Positions 50,987 through 61,111 are shown, numbered from the stretch's first letter. The stretch: 64,000 nt of DNA from Corynebacterium falsenii (GCA_001054945.1 JVKJ01000003.1:1-64000), one strand, 5' to 3'. Numbers and translations are program-made. Notes: generated by a model not told the origin, from the letters alone.

Positions 50987-51958
50987 TTGAGCACCACTTC
51001 CCGCACTCTCTCACCTTCTCGCAGCGCAGAGGACCGAGCGAAAGATCAGCGCCGGCCTCTGCGCATTCTTATGACCTGGAGGCCCGAAGCCGCCGGCAAT
51101 GAGACCGCCGACATGGTGGCGTGGCTGGCTCGAACCCAGCCGGTCCAGGTCCGCACCGCGACCGTCATCCCCCGAGTCTGGGCGCAGCAGCCCAGCGCCG
51201 CGCCGGACGAGGAATATGAATCCTGGCTCGACGAAGAGACCCACCAGTGCATCCGCGCCGCGCAGTCCTCGCTGATGGCAGCCGGGCTACCAGCGGATAT
51301 GTTGGACGTGGACGAGACGTCGGTGGTCACCCACGCCAGTTCCGAGACCGGGCAGTTGATCCAGGCTGCCCAGGATTTTGACGCCGACCTGATGGTCATT
51401 GGGAGCCACCCGAGCGCGCAGCGCGGCCGATTCTCCATCGGCTCCACCGCCGATGCACTGCTGCACTGCTCCCCTTTTCCGCTCGGTTTGGCCACGCGCA
51501 ATGCCAAGCTGTCGAAGCGGGGCGTGACCCGCGTGAACTGTGCCTACGTCGATACTGAGCAGTCGCACCAGGCACTTCGGCATGCAGCGGATCTCGCGGC
51601 GCGATGGAATGTGCCGCTGCGCCTGGTGGCCTTCAGTCCCCGCGGCGCAACGATGTACCCCACGCAGGTGCCCTTCGATCGCGCGTCCATGATGGTCGAG
51701 TGGCGCGAGCAGGCCCTCGCCCTGTTGGATCGGGGCCGTGATCGGGCGCAGTCGCGGCACCCGAACCTCAGCGTGCAGACGGAGACCGGCTCGGGTTATG
51801 GCTGGTCAGGCGCCGTTAACGCGATGAAGTGGAAGAAGGGAGACCTGCTGGTGGTCGGGTCGTCCGTCCTGGGTGAGCACAACCGAGTCTTCATCGGTCC
51901 CTCAACGAACCAAATTGTGCGTCACTCCCCCGTTCCGGTCGTGATGAGCCCCGTGTAG
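50987..51958 (+). CDS. Universal stress protein with two UspA domains
   Basis: A 323-aa tandem Usp. TTG 50987 follows AAAGGAG. Domain 1 starts LRILMTWRPEAAGNETADM and ends DADLMVIGSHPSAQRGRFSIGSTADALLHCSPFPLGLA. Domain 2 starts VTRVNCAYVDTEQSHQALRHA and ends GDLLVVGSSVLGEHNRVFIGPSTNQIVRHSPVPVVMSP. The GS/GP-x(9)-G-S/T nucleotide-binding pattern is present in both. Usps in actinobacteria bind ATP and support survival in stress. Probably controlled by the upstream MarR protein. Confidence 0.9.
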   Translation: MSTTSRTLSPSRSAEDRAKDQRRPLRILMTWRPEAAGNETADMVAWLARTQPVQVRTATVIPRVWAQQPSAAPDEEYESWLDEETHQCIRAAQSSLMAAGLPADMLDVDETSVVTHASSETGQLIQAAQDFDADLMVIGSHPSAQRGRFSIGSTADALLHCSPFPLGLATRNAKLSKRGVTRVNCAYVDTEQSHQALRHAADLAARWNVPLRLVAFSPRGATMYPTQVPFDRASMMVEWREQALALLDRGRDRAQSRHPNLSVQTETGSGYGWSGAVNAMKWKKGDLLVVGSSVLGEHNRVFIGPSTNQIVRHSPVPVVMSPV

Positions 51959-52001
51959 GTCTCTTGACCTGCGGGTGGGCGCCGCCACCTCTTCTGTTTC
52001 A

Positions 52002-52038
52002 AAACCCCCGAGCCACCGTCGCAGTGGCTCGGGGGTTT
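52002..52038. terminator. Bidirectional terminator between usp and leuS
   Basis: AAACCCCCGAGCCAC (52002-52016) pairs perfectly over 15 bases with GTGGCTCGGGGGTTT (52024-52038), loop CGTCGCA. The A-run on one side and the T-run on the other let it work for both convergent genes. Confidence 0.93.
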
Positions 52039-52070
52039 CGCCGTGTCCGGGTGTTCCCCGAACGTTCGCG

Positions 52071-55000
52071 CTATTTCGCGACGATGTTGACCATTCTGCC
52101 TGGCACAACGATGATCTTCGCCACCGTCTTGCCTGCAATCTGAGCAGCGATCCTCTCATCAGCCAGGGCGGCGGCCTCAATGTCCTCACGCGAGGCGTCC
52201 GCAGCGACGTTGATGCGCCCGCGCACCTTGCCCATCACCTGGACAGGCAGCTCGATCGTTTCGTCGACCAGCCATTTCTCATCCCAGCTCGGGAAGGACT
52301 CGTAGGTCACTCCGCCCTCATGGCCCAAGCGCTGCCACATTTCCTCCGCAATGTGCGGAGCAACTGGCGCCATCATCAGTGCCAGGGGCTCGACCGCTGC
52401 ACGTGGCGTGCTTCCGGCGCTGCCGTAGGCCTTGGTGAGATGATTGACGTACTCAATCAGCTTCGCCACGGCAGTGTTGTCACGCAGCTCGGCATAGTCT
52501 TCGTGCACGCCGGCCACTGTGCGGTTGAGCGCCTTTAGATCATCTTCCGACAGATCGCCAAGGTCGGCGCTTTCGCTTGCCTTGGTGTCTCCCGTAGCTT
52601 CGTCCACAACCAGCCGCCAGGCGCGCTGCAGGAACCGCTGGGCGCCCACCACGTCCTTTGTTGCCCATGGGCGGGAGGTGTCCAATGGCCCCATAGCCAT
52701 CTCGTAAACCCGCAGCGTATCAGCGCCAAAGTTGTCGCAGATCTCGTCGGGGGAGACGGCGTTCTTCAATGACTTGCCCATCTTGCCGTACTCCTGGAAC
52801 ACCTCAACCTCGGTTCCAGCCTTCTCGCCCGCGGAGCTGGCATCTTCCGGCCAGGTGTAGAAGAACTTGCCGTCACGCTCCACCACGTCTTCGGCGGGCA
52901 CGTACACGCCACGCTCGTCCAAGTAGGCGTAGGCCTGGATATAGCCCTGGTTGTACAGGCGGTGGTAGGGCTCGAAGCTGGTCACGTGGCCGAGGTCGAA
53001 CAACACCTTGTGCCAGAAGCGGCTGTACAGAAGGTGCAACACCGCGTGTTCCACACCGCCGACGTAGAGATCCACGCCACCGCTAGGTCGGCCGTCGCGA
53101 GGTCCAACCCAGTACTTTTCGTTCTCCAGGTCAACGAACTTCTCGTCGTTGGTGGGATCGATATAACGCAGCTGATACCAACTGGAGCCCGCCCACTGGG
53201 GCATGACATTCGTATCGCGGAAGTAGGTCTGTTCACCATCGCCGAGATCCAAAGTCACCTCAACCCAGTCCCTCGCCTTGGCCAGCGGCGGCTGAGGTTC
53301 GGTGTCCTGATCATTCGGATCAAAGCTGACGGGCCGGTAGTCCTCTACCTCTGGCAGCTCCACCGGGAGCATGCTCTCCGGTAATGGGTGAGCCACACCA
53401 TCGGCATCATAAACAATGGGGAAGGGCTCACCCCAGTAGCGCTGACGTGCGAAAAGCCAGTCGCGCAGCTTGAACTGCACGGTACCTTCGCCATGGCCGT
53501 GCTCCTCGAGCCACTCGATGGCGCGAGCCTTTGCCTCCGTCATGGGCAACCCGTTCAGGTCCAGGCCATCCTCATTCCGGCTGTTAACTGCTACGCCCTC
53601 ACCAGTGAAGGGCTCGCTCAGATCGCCGGCATTATCGGTGGAGCCAGCAGCGCCTGCCTCCCCGGCTCCCGCTTCGCGCACGACCTCATAAACCGGAAGG
53701 TCGAACTCCCGCGCAAAGTCGAAGTCGCGGTCATCGTGTGCCGGCACAGACATGATCGCGCCCGTGCCGTATCCCGTCAGGACGTAGTCCGCGATGAACA
53801 CGGGAATCTGCCGACCATTCACCGGGTTGGTAGCTTGGACGCCCAGGTACACACCCGTCTTCTCCTTGTTCTCCTGACGCTCGAGGTCAGACTTCGCGGA
53901 GATGGAATCCCGATAAGCCTGAACAGCCTCGGCGGGGGAGGACTTGCCCAACGTCCAGCGTTCGCTCGCACCCTCGTAGGCATTGTCGCCGGCCAGCGCC
54001 ACCAGCTCATCCACCAGCTCGTGCTCCGGTGCCAACACCATATAGCTGGCGCCGAACAGGGTATCGGGACGCGTCGTGAATACGTCGATGCCGGTGACCG
54101 GCTCATCGGTGACGTCCCCACCTGCGGAGAAACTGAGACCCTCCACGGGGAAGGTGACCTGGGCGCCGCGGGAGCGACCGATCCAATTGCGTTGCATGGA
54201 CTTCACCTTCTCCGGCCAGTCCAAGGTCTCCAGGTCATCGAGAAGCCGGTCGGAGTAGGCGGTGATCCGCATCATCCACTGCTGGAGGTTCTTGCGGAAG
54301 ACGGGGAAGTTGCCGCGTTCGGAGCGGCCGTCGGCGGTGACCTCCTCGTTCGCGAGGACGGTACCCAGCCCCGGGCACCAATTCACCGTGGAGTTGGAGC
54401 GGTACACCAGGCGATACTCATCCAGGATGTCCTGCTTCGCGGCGGGGGAGAGGTCGTCCCAATCATCCCGCTCGGCGGCCAGCTTCTGCTCCAGCTCCGC
54501 GATGGGGCGGGCGCGACCCTTGGATCCGGAGGGGTTCTCCGCTTCGGGATCGAACCAGGAGTTGTAGATCTGCAGGAAAATCCACTGGGTCCAGCGATAA
54601 AAGTCCTGGTCAGTGGTGGCGACCGACCGGCGCTTGTCGTGCCCGAGGCCCAGCCGGCCCAGCTGGCGCTCCATATTTTCGATGTTGGCCATCGTCGTGG
54701 TGCGCGGGTGCGTGCCGGTCTGGACCGCGTACTGCTCTGCGGGGAGACCGAAGGCGTCATAACCCAGCGTGTGCAGGACGTTCGCGCCCTTCATCCGGTG
54801 GAAGCGCGCGAAGACATCCGTCGCAATGTAACCCAGTGGGTGGCCGACGTGCAGGCCCACCCCGGAGGGGTAGGGGAACATGTCCTGGACAAACTTGCGG
54901 TCCTGGGGGAGCTGCTCGCCATCCTTCGCCGCGAGATCGCCCACGGGGTTCGGGGTATTGAACGTGCCTTCTTCCGCCCAATGCCTCTGCCAGCGCTGCT

Positions 55001-55097
55001 CAATCTGCGCCGCTAGCTGCGGAGTGTAGCGGTACGGAGTGGATCCGCCGTCGGCGGAATTCTCTGGCACGGGATTGCTCGGCACAGGCTTAGTCAT
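52071..55097 (-). CDS. leuS: Leucyl-tRNA synthetase
   Basis: A 1008-aa class I synthetase charging tRNA-Leu. The HIGH-type motif is HVGH at residues 83-86 ([16 protein letters not shown]), and the KMSKS-type motif is [12 protein letters not shown] (KMGKS variant). The editing domain has [19 protein letters not shown] and [19 protein letters not shown]. The protein is longer than E. coli LeuRS (860 aa), with Ala/Gly-rich inserts (for example [18 protein letters not shown]) and a ~45-residue N-terminal extension, as is common in actinobacteria. No T-box leader fits in the 40-base upstream gap. Confidence 0.97.
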   Translation of the reverse strand: MTKPVPSNPVPENSADGGSTPYRYTPQLAAQIEQRWQRHWAEEGTFNTPNPVGDLAAKDGEQLPQDRKFVQDMFPYPSGVGLHVGHPLGYIATDVFARFHRMKGANVLHTLGYDAFGLPAEQYAVQTGTHPRTTTMANIENMERQLGRLGLGHDKRRSVATTDQDFYRWTQWIFLQIYNSWFDPEAENPSGSKGRARPIAELEQKLAAERDDWDDLSPAAKQDILDEYRLVYRSNSTVNWCPGLGTVLANEEVTADGRSERGNFPVFRKNLQQWMMRITAYSDRLLDDLETLDWPEKVKSMQRNWIGRSRGAQVTFPVEGLSFSAGGDVTDEPVTGIDVFTTRPDTLFGASYMVLAPEHELVDELVALAGDNAYEGASERWTLGKSSPAEAVQAYRDSISAKSDLERQENKEKTGVYLGVQATNPVNGRQIPVFIADYVLTGYGTGAIMSVPAHDDRDFDFAREFDLPVYEVVREAGAGEAGAAGSTDNAGDLSEPFTGEGVAVNSRNEDGLDLNGLPMTEAKARAIEWLEEHGHGEGTVQFKLRDWLFARQRYWGEPFPIVYDADGVAHPLPESMLPVELPEVEDYRPVSFDPNDQDTEPQPPLAKARDWVEVTLDLGDGEQTYFRDTNVMPQWAGSSWYQLRYIDPTNDEKFVDLENEKYWVGPRDGRPSGGVDLYVGGVEHAVLHLLYSRFWHKVLFDLGHVTSFEPYHRLYNQGYIQAYAYLDERGVYVPAEDVVERDGKFFYTWPEDASSAGEKAGTEVEVFQEYGKMGKSLKNAVSPDEICDNFGADTLRVYEMAMGPLDTSRPWATKDVVGAQRFLQRAWRLVVDEATGDTKASESADLGDLSEDDLKALNRTVAGVHEDYAELRDNTAVAKLIEYVNHLTKAYGSAGSTPRAAVEPLALMMAPVAPHIAEEMWQRLGHEGGVTYESFPSWDEKWLVDETIELPVQVMGKVRGRINVAADASREDIEAAALADERIAAQIAGKTVAKIIVVPGRMVNIVAK

Positions 55098-55137
55098 GGT
55101 TGGTCATTGTAATAGACCGGGTAATAGACTGTTTCGC

Positions 55138-55704
55138 ATGATTGTCCTGACCGTGATCCTGGCCGTCGTGGGTCTCGCTGCCTTTGTAGTGGGACTATTG
55201 AGTCAGGTGGGGAAGTTGCCGGGGAACCCGGTCGTGGGTCTAAGAATCCCTGAGGTTCGGAAGAGCCACGAGAACTGGGTGATGGCCCACAAAATCGCCG
55301 CGCCTGCGTGGATGGGCTCGGGCGCTGCGATGATGGCCGCAGCGATGACGTCCGCGAGGGTGGCCGGCTGGCTGTGGCTGATCCTGGGACTGCTGGTCGT
55401 CGCTTCGCTCTTCCTGTGGGGCCTGGGCTCCGCGGTCGCCGCCCACACCATGGCGCAGGTGGATGCCAAACGTCAGAAGGCGGAAGAGGCCGAGCGGGCC
55501 GCCGAGGGCTGCTGCTCCGCGGGTGGCGCGGCCGGCGGAGCAGCTGGATCTGCAGCTGCCTGCGGGCCAGCCTCTGCCGAGGCCTGCGGCAGCGGGCAGG
55601 CCTGCGGTTCGTGCTCGCTCAACGGCTCCTGCGAGGGCGGGGGAGCGGCCGTCGATATGGACGCCGCGCGCCGCGCTGTCACCGCTCAGGACGAGAAGGC
55701 TTAA
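55138..55704 (+). CDS. SdpI-like membrane protein with Cys-rich cytoplasmic tail
   Basis: A 188-aa protein from ATG 55138. Residues 1-115 form a three-helix SdpI-like unit: MIVLTVILAVVGLAAFVVGLLSQ, then the family loop NPVVGLRIPEVRKSHENWVMAHKIA, AAMMAAAMTSARVAGWLWLILGLLVVASLFLWGLG. After a charged helix (DAKRQKAEEAERAAEG) comes a tail of about 50 residues with nine Cys (CC, ACGP, EACGSGQACGSCSLNGSC). The spacing could bind metal or Fe-S. Corynebacterial homologues may share it, but I cannot confirm. The Cys tail is unusual for SdpI immunity-type proteins. Confidence 0.75.
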   Translation: MIVLTVILAVVGLAAFVVGLLSQVGKLPGNPVVGLRIPEVRKSHENWVMAHKIAAPAWMGSGAAMMAAAMTSARVAGWLWLILGLLVVASLFLWGLGSAVAAHTMAQVDAKRQKAEEAERAAEGCCSAGGAAGGAAGSAAACGPASAEACGSGQACGSCSLNGSCEGGGAAVDMDAARRAVTAQDEKA

Positions 55705-55737
55705 CTGCTGTCCCCCGGGACCGCTAGCCTGGGCTGC

Positions 55738-56790
55738 ATGACTTCTTCTTCACCGATCGTCGTGGTCTGCGGTTCCACGAATATCGACACGTTCGTCCAC
55801 GTCAATGCGTTCCCCACCCCCGGGGAAACCACCATCGGGCAACGCGGTGTGCAGGGTCTGGGTGGCAAAGGCGCGAACCAGGCCGCTGCCAGCGCCAAGA
55901 TGGGCGTGCGTACCGTGCTCTTTTCGGCGGTCGGCAACCCCGAACCCACCTCTAGCAGTGATCAGCTGGATCCGCTCGCCACGCTCGCGCTGAAGGAGCT
56001 GAGTGCCCATGGGGTGGATACGTCGTTCGTGCGCCACACGGATCAACCCACCGGCCAGGCGTTCATCATGAACGATGATTCCGGAGAGAACATCATCATC
56101 GTTACCTCCGGCGCCAACGAGACAGTCTCGCCCGCCGACTTCCACGAGGACCTCCGGCAACTCACGCAGACGAGCATCGCCAGTGACGGCCCCAGTGGGG
56201 AAGGGGCTGCCGGCAACACTCAGCCCGGGCCGATCATCCTGGCCCAGGGAGAGCTCACCGCCGAGCATTCGGCCGAGCTCCCCGCCCTGGCCCGCCAGAC
56301 GAACTCACGGCTCATCCTCAACCTCGCTCCCGTCACCACCACCGATCCCGAGCTGCTGGCCGCCGCCGACCCGTTGATCGTCAATCAGCTAGAGGCGGCA
56401 GACGTTACGGGCAAGCCACGCGAGACTCCGCTACCGGAGCTGTACGATGCCCTGCGCCAAATAGCTACCTCCGCCGTGGTCACCCTCGGGGCCGAAGGCG
56501 CCGCCGTGATCACGCAGGATTCCACGGAGACCGTCCCCTCACCGGTCGTGGACCACGTCGTGGACACCACGGGCGCGGGGGACGCGTTCGCAGGCACCCT
56601 CGCCGCCAGCATCGCCCGTGGCCAACCCATGTCAGACGCCACTCGCTTGGCCACCGCCGCCGGAAGCCTCGCCACGCAGAAACCAGGGGCTGCTGCCTCC
56701 TATGCGCCCGGCGCGGAAGTGGAAGCACTTGCCGCCGAAGCTGCTCACGCGGCCCTCAACAACACACCAGACAACACCCCAGAATCTTGA
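55738..56790 (+). CDS. rbsK: Ribokinase (PfkB family)
   Basis: A 350-aa carbohydrate kinase phosphorylating ribose. PfkB signatures: the N-terminal VVVCGSTNIDTFVHV, the substrate-binding GLGGKGANQAAASAKMG, and the C-terminal active-site loop VDTTGAGDAFAGTLAASIARG, with the catalytic Asp in GAGD. The following gene is a nucleoside hydrolase (19-base gap) and the next a uridine-type transporter, the same set as the C. glutamicum uriR-rbsK1-uriT-uriH cluster. So this copy should phosphorylate ribose released from uridine. Confidence 0.9.
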   Translation: MTSSSPIVVVCGSTNIDTFVHVNAFPTPGETTIGQRGVQGLGGKGANQAAASAKMGVRTVLFSAVGNPEPTSSSDQLDPLATLALKELSAHGVDTSFVRHTDQPTGQAFIMNDDSGENIIIVTSGANETVSPADFHEDLRQLTQTSIASDGPSGEGAAGNTQPGPIILAQGELTAEHSAELPALARQTNSRLILNLAPVTTTDPELLAAADPLIVNQLEAADVTGKPRETPLPELYDALRQIATSAVVTLGAEGAAVITQDSTETVPSPVVDHVVDTTGAGDAFAGTLAASIARGQPMSDATRLATAAGSLATQKPGAAASYAPGAEVEALAAEAAHAALNNTPDNTPES

Positions 56791-56809
56791 CCCTTAAAGG
56801 ACTCATGCG

Positions 56810-57856
56810 ATGACCGCCCCAACACAACCCACCAAGATCATCCTCGACTGCGATCCCGGTCATGACGACGCTGTCGCCATGCTCCTCGCCTGGGGTCATC
56901 CCGCCATCGATCTGCTGGCAGTGACCACTGTGGCAGGAAATCAGACCCTCGAGAAAGTGACCGCTAACGCCCGTGCGGTGGCCAAGGTCGGCGGAATCAC
57001 AGGCATTCCCTTCGCCGCAGGAGCATCCCGCCCACTGGTGGGCGCGCAAATCATTCCCGAGGAAATTCACGGAGATTCCGGGTTAGATGGCCCGGAGCTT
57101 CCCAGCGCTGGCGTCCCCCTCCAGGAAGCCCACGCCATCGACCTGATCGCGGAGATCATCGAACGGGAACCCGAAGGAACCGTGGAGATCGTGCCCACCG
57201 GCGCCCTGACCAATATCGCCCTGTTCGCGCGGCGGTATCCGCACCTGGTGAAGCGAGTACGCGGGATCACGCTGATGGGTGGAACCCACCACGGAGGCAA
57301 CATGACCCCGGCCGCGGAGTTCAATATCCTTGCTGATCCGGAGGCGGCACAGGTCGTCTTCAACACGCCGTGGGAGGTGACCATGGTGGGCTTGGATGTG
57401 ACACATAAAGTCCTGGCGGTGCCCTCGCGGATGGAACAACTCGCGGCGACCGGGACCGACGTCGCGGAGTTCATCGTGGAGCTCGTGGAGTTCTTTGGCG
57501 CGGCATACAAGCAGGAGCGGCGCTACCCGGGGCCGCCGATGCACGACCCGTTGGCGGTCGCATCCGTGGCAGATCCGGGGCTCCTGACCACTGTGCGGGC
57601 CCCGATCGACGTGGAGACCAAGGGCGAGCTCACCCGCGGGATGACCGTCGTGGACCTCCGCCGGACGTGGTGGACGCCCGAAGCGGGGGAGCACGGGGAT
57701 CCTACGGCCTTGGCGACGGCGGATGACTACGCGGGCACCGAGGAGAACGGGGCTGCCATCCACCACCGCGTGGGCGTGGACGTGGATGCCGATCGTTTCT
57801 GGGAACTGCTGGTCGAGGCCTTAGAGCGTATTGGATCCACGAATTTTCGTGGGTGA
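56810..57856 (+). CDS. uriH: Ribonucleoside hydrolase (uridine-preferring type)
   Basis: A 348-aa hydrolase splitting ribonucleosides into base and ribose. The calcium-binding cluster is DCDPGHDDAVAML at residues 13-25, with the rest of the family signature in EIVPTGALTNIALFARR, GGTHHGGNMTPAAEFNILADPEAA and VTMVGLDVTHKVL, and PPMHDPLAVA supplying the last Asp ligand. It lies 19 bases after rbsK. The symbol follows the C. glutamicum operon; substrate choice is inferred from that context. Confidence 0.9.
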   Translation: MTAPTQPTKIILDCDPGHDDAVAMLLAWGHPAIDLLAVTTVAGNQTLEKVTANARAVAKVGGITGIPFAAGASRPLVGAQIIPEEIHGDSGLDGPELPSAGVPLQEAHAIDLIAEIIEREPEGTVEIVPTGALTNIALFARRYPHLVKRVRGITLMGGTHHGGNMTPAAEFNILADPEAAQVVFNTPWEVTMVGLDVTHKVLAVPSRMEQLAATGTDVAEFIVELVEFFGAAYKQERRYPGPPMHDPLAVASVADPGLLTTVRAPIDVETKGELTRGMTVVDLRRTWWTPEAGEHGDPTALATADDYAGTEENGAAIHHRVGVDVDADRFWELLVEALERIGSTNFRG

Positions 57857-57880
57857 GGCCCACGATACTAAGCTGTGAAA

Positions 57881-57890
57881 ACGTTAACGT
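57881..57890. promoter_or_regulatory. LacI-type operator candidate upstream of the uridine transporter
   Basis: ACGTTAACGT is a perfect 10-base palindrome in the context GAAAACGTTAACGTGG, with the central CG-rich/TA symmetry of LacI-family operators. It lies 80 bases before uriT and 25 after uriH. C. glutamicum controls this operon with the LacI-type UriR, whose gene is not in the window. Confidence 0.5.
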
Positions 57891-57969
57891 GGATGCGAAC
57901 CGCCGTGTGGATGGACACGGGCGAGGCAGCCACCGACCGTAGTGGGCGCTAGGGCCCACGGAGGATGAG

Positions 57970-59451
57970 ATGAGTTCACAGCCAAGCAGCTCGACACAAC
58001 CCGCGGGCGCCGCCAGTGCCGCCGCCCCGGCCGATCCCATTGACAGCCGGAAGGGCGGGCTCGGCCTGCTGATGTTCGTGCTGATCACCGCCGCAGTGGC
58101 GTTCCAGCTGAACGCCTCAATGCTCGGGCCAGTCCTTCGCACCATGGCCCAGGAGCTGAATACCGACGAGGCGGCCGCCGGGTTGACCCAGACCGCTTTC
58201 TTTACCGGCGGCGCCATGTGCGGGCTGTTCCTCCCGCGGTTGTCGGACATCATCGGGCGGCGGAAGGTGCTGCTGTTCATGCTGGGCCTGATGGCGCTGG
58301 GCGGGTTCCTCGCAGCGCTGGCTCCGAACATCCATCTGCTCATCGCCGCCCGCGCCCTGCAGGGCGTGGCCGGCCCGACGATCCCCATGACCCTCATCAT
58401 CCTGCGCTCACAGGTGAAGAACGAGGTGCGACTGGGCACGCTGATGGGCTTGCTCGCCGCCATCAACGGCGGCGTGGCCGGCATTGACGTGATCCTGTCC
58501 GGGTGGATGGCCGATCACCTGGGCTTCCGTTCTGTGTTCTGGCTCATCGGCGCCATCGGCCTCCTTGCCGTGGCTGTCGTTGCCCTGTGGGCGCCGGAAT
58601 CCAAGCCTTCCGATAACGTACGCATGGACTGGGCTGGCGCCGCCATCCTCGTCGTCTCCGTGCTGTCCATCACCTGGGCCGTCAATGAGGCCGGCAAGGG
58701 CGGCGCCGCGAACTGGTTGATGGTCCTGGGGCTCTTCGTCTTCGGCCTGATCGTCTTCGCGGGATTCTGGACGTACGAGAATCGCCACGACCATCCGCTG
58801 GTCGCGCCGAAGTACCTGCGCCGCCGCACCACCTGGGGCCTGCTGCTGACCACCGTGCTCACGATGACCGGCGTGTTCGCCGCCGTGAACGGGGTGGCAT
58901 TGTCCCTCGCCCAGAACTCGGACGCTGGATTCGGCATGAAGCCAGACACCGCTTCCCTCGCACTGCTGACCCCATACGCCATCATCGGGTGGCTCGTGGG
59001 GCCCTTCGCTGGGCGCTGGGCTCCGCGGGTGGGTTACGCTCGCCTGCTCCGGATTGGCAACATCGCCTCGGCAGCGCTGCTGCTACTCCTGGCCATCATT
59101 GGCATCCACTCGAAGTGGGCCCTCATCCTCGCAGTTATCCTGCTGGGCATCACGTATGCGGGGATCGGCAATATCGTGCTGAACAACCTCGGCGTCGTCA
59201 ATTCCCCAGCGGACAACGAGGGCTTCCTCCCCGGCATGAACTCGGCGGCCTTCAACCTGGGCGCCGGCATCTCCTTCGCCATCCTCCCCGCGGTGATGGT
59301 CGTGGGATCCCCTATGGGCTCGGATTCGACGGCCGGGTATACCTCCGCCTTCATCCTGGGCGCGGTCATCCTGGGCGTATCGGTGGCAGCCTCCTTCTTC
59401 ATCCCGCGAGATGTCACCGTGCATCGGGACGTTGACGCCCCCGTGAACTAG
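57970..59451 (+). CDS. uriT: MFS transporter, probable uridine importer
   Basis: A 493-aa major-facilitator protein with about 14 hydrophobic segments. Typical motifs are FQLNASMLGPVLRTMAQEL in helix 1, LPRLSDIIGRRKVLLFMLGL (motif A), RALQGVAGPTIPMTLIIL and INGGVAGIDVILSGWMADHLGFRSVFW. The Ser/Ala-rich start is cytoplasmic. The position after rbsK and uriH matches UriT of C. glutamicum, though there the order is uriT before uriH. Homology is not proven here. Confidence 0.8.
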   Translation: MSSQPSSSTQPAGAASAAAPADPIDSRKGGLGLLMFVLITAAVAFQLNASMLGPVLRTMAQELNTDEAAAGLTQTAFFTGGAMCGLFLPRLSDIIGRRKVLLFMLGLMALGGFLAALAPNIHLLIAARALQGVAGPTIPMTLIILRSQVKNEVRLGTLMGLLAAINGGVAGIDVILSGWMADHLGFRSVFWLIGAIGLLAVAVVALWAPESKPSDNVRMDWAGAAILVVSVLSITWAVNEAGKGGAANWLMVLGLFVFGLIVFAGFWTYENRHDHPLVAPKYLRRRTTWGLLLTTVLTMTGVFAAVNGVALSLAQNSDAGFGMKPDTASLALLTPYAIIGWLVGPFAGRWAPRVGYARLLRIGNIASAALLLLLAIIGIHSKWALILAVILLGITYAGIGNIVLNNLGVVNSPADNEGFLPGMNSAAFNLGAGISFAILPAVMVVGSPMGSDSTAGYTSAFILGAVILGVSVAASFFIPRDVTVHRDVDAPVN

Positions 59452-59533
59452 CAACGCCACCTCCGGACATTTCCCCATGTCGCCTCGCACGGGAGGGGTT
59501 CCCGCCTAAGGTGGGAACAATGAGTGTGAGGCC

Positions 59534-60529
59534 ATGCTGAAGAAAATCCTGAACTACCGTCCGGACTTCTTGATCGTCCTCATCGCCCTCGGGGTGGTCT
59601 CTGCGATCCTGATCCCCGTGCGCGGGGAGGCGGCGCACGTCGCCAACTGGGTCACCACCGGTGCGATCGCCTTGCTGTTCTTCCTGTACGGCGCGCGCCT
59701 CAGCCCCCGGGAGGCGCTTCGGGGCCTCATGCACTGGCGACTTCACCTCCTGATCGTCGTCTTCACCTTCGTGCTTTTCCCCCTGATCGGCCTGGCCCTG
59801 AAGCCCGTATCCGGTCTGATCGGGCAGCCGCTCTACCTGGGAATTTTGTTCTGCACCCTGGTCCCGTCCACGGTGCAGTCCTCGGTCGCCTTCACGTCCA
59901 TCGCGAAGGGCCACGTCGCTGCCTCCATCGTCGCCGCCAGCGCCTCCAGCCTGCTGGGGGTGTTTTTCACGCCGCTGTTGGTGATGGTGCTGATGTCCTC
60001 GGGTGGGGGCCTGCAGGTGGACGCCAGCACGTTCCTGGATATCGGACTGAAATTGCTGCTGCCTTTTGTGGTGGGGCAAGTGCTGCGGAACATCCCCGCG
60101 GTGCTACGCATCGCTAAGTCACCGGCCACCAAGAAGGTGGATCAAATTTCCATCGGCCTGGTGGTCTACGTGTCCTTTTCGGAGGGCATGGTCGAAGGGA
60201 TCTGGAGCTCCGTGAGCTGGTGGACAGTCCTGGGGCTGGTCGTGGGCTCGTGCGCATTGGTGTACGCAATGTTGGGCGTGACCAGCGCCGTGTCTCGCAA
60301 GCTGGGCTTCAACTACCAGGATCAGGTGGCCATCCAATTCGCCGGAACCAAAAAATCCCTGGCCTCCGGATTGCCGATGGCCGCGGTGATGTTCGGCCAC
60401 GGAGGGCTGGGGATGATGATTCTGCCGCTGATGATCTTCCACCAGGTGCAGCTGATTATCTGCTCGATTCGCGCGTCCTCATACGCCCAGCGCTACGAAC
60501 GCGATCCAGAGAATGCCCGAACCTGGTAG
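59534..60529 (+). CDS. Bile acid:sodium symporter-family (BASS, SBF-like) protein
   Basis: A 331-aa membrane protein with ten helices. The start ATG 59534 follows GAGG. The SBF-like pattern includes FLYGARLSPREALRGLMHWRLHLLIV, LGILFCTLVPSTVQSSVAFTSIAKGH, ASASSLLGVFFTPLLVMVLM and QVAIQFAGTKKSLASGLPMAAVMFG, where the paired polar stretches (STVQSS, GTKKSLASG) form the ion site. A hairpin at 59498-59518 lies between uriT and this gene. Transported solute unknown. Confidence 0.87.
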   Translation: MLKKILNYRPDFLIVLIALGVVSAILIPVRGEAAHVANWVTTGAIALLFFLYGARLSPREALRGLMHWRLHLLIVVFTFVLFPLIGLALKPVSGLIGQPLYLGILFCTLVPSTVQSSVAFTSIAKGHVAASIVAASASSLLGVFFTPLLVMVLMSSGGGLQVDASTFLDIGLKLLLPFVVGQVLRNIPAVLRIAKSPATKKVDQISIGLVVYVSFSEGMVEGIWSSVSWWTVLGLVVGSCALVYAMLGVTSAVSRKLGFNYQDQVAIQFAGTKKSLASGLPMAAVMFGHGGLGMMILPLMIFHQVQLIICSIRASSYAQRYERDPENARTW

Positions 60530-60556
60530 GTTCCAAAGCCCGCAGGGGAGTGGGGT

Positions 60557-61111
60557 TCAGCGCTTCCGATACCCCATGCGCGGCCGGAAGCCCGCCGGGT
60601 GCTTCATCTGTGCGACGGCATCTGCGATCACCAGGCGGAAGCGGGGTTGCATGGGTGGTAACTGGCTGATGGGATACCAGCCCACCGCGGTGGATTCATC
60701 ATCCGCCACCCGCGGCTCGAAGTGGCTTTCATCGCCGGGGGTCGCATCCTCCGGGTCCACCACGCTGCACCGCATGGTGGTGTCCATGTAACTGGTCACG
60801 TCACCATTCGGATACTCCACCGGCCCGACCGCCCCCACGCCCAGCAGAGCCTCTACCTGCACGTGAAGCCCCGTCTCTTCGACAACCTCGCGAACAGCAG
60901 CCACGTGCGGCTCCTCGCCCGGATCGACGATCCCCGTCACCGGCGTCCACTGCCCATCGTCCGCGCGGCGAACCAGGAGCACCTCGGGGACCTCCCACAC
61001 TGCGGCGTCCGGACCGACGGGCTTGACCACCACTGCGGTGACTCCGGGCAGCCACAGGGGGTCGTGTCCGATACGTTTGCGCAGGTCGAGGATGAATTCT
61101 GGGGTAGGCAT
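60557..61111 (-). CDS. Nudix hydrolase
   Basis: A 184-aa Nudix protein. The Nudix box is GIVDPGEEPHVAAVREVVEETGL, matching G-x5-E-x7-R-E-U-x-E-E-x-G-U. An N-terminal ~20 residues (EFILDLRKRIGHDPLWLPGVTAVVV) precede it, and the C-terminal SQLPPMQPRFRLVIADAV is typical of the actinobacterial NUDIX group that includes ADP-ribose- or dihydroneopterin-type enzymes. Substrate not predictable. It is convergent with the BASS gene and precedes brnE on the same strand by 72 bases. Confidence 0.92.
   Translation of the reverse strand: MPTPEFILDLRKRIGHDPLWLPGVTAVVVKPVGPDAAVWEVPEVLLVRRADDGQWTPVTGIVDPGEEPHVAAVREVVEETGLHVQVEALLGVGAVGPVEYPNGDVTSYMDTTMRCSVVDPEDATPGDESHFEPRVADDESTAVGWYPISQLPPMQPRFRLVIADAVAQMKHPAGFRPRMGYRKR

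Noticed and set aside
53388..55016. A 542-codon open frame on the plus strand opposite leuS
   Set aside because: leuS on the minus strand has complete synthetase motifs; the antisense frame is open only because of high-GC codon bias and shows no motif.
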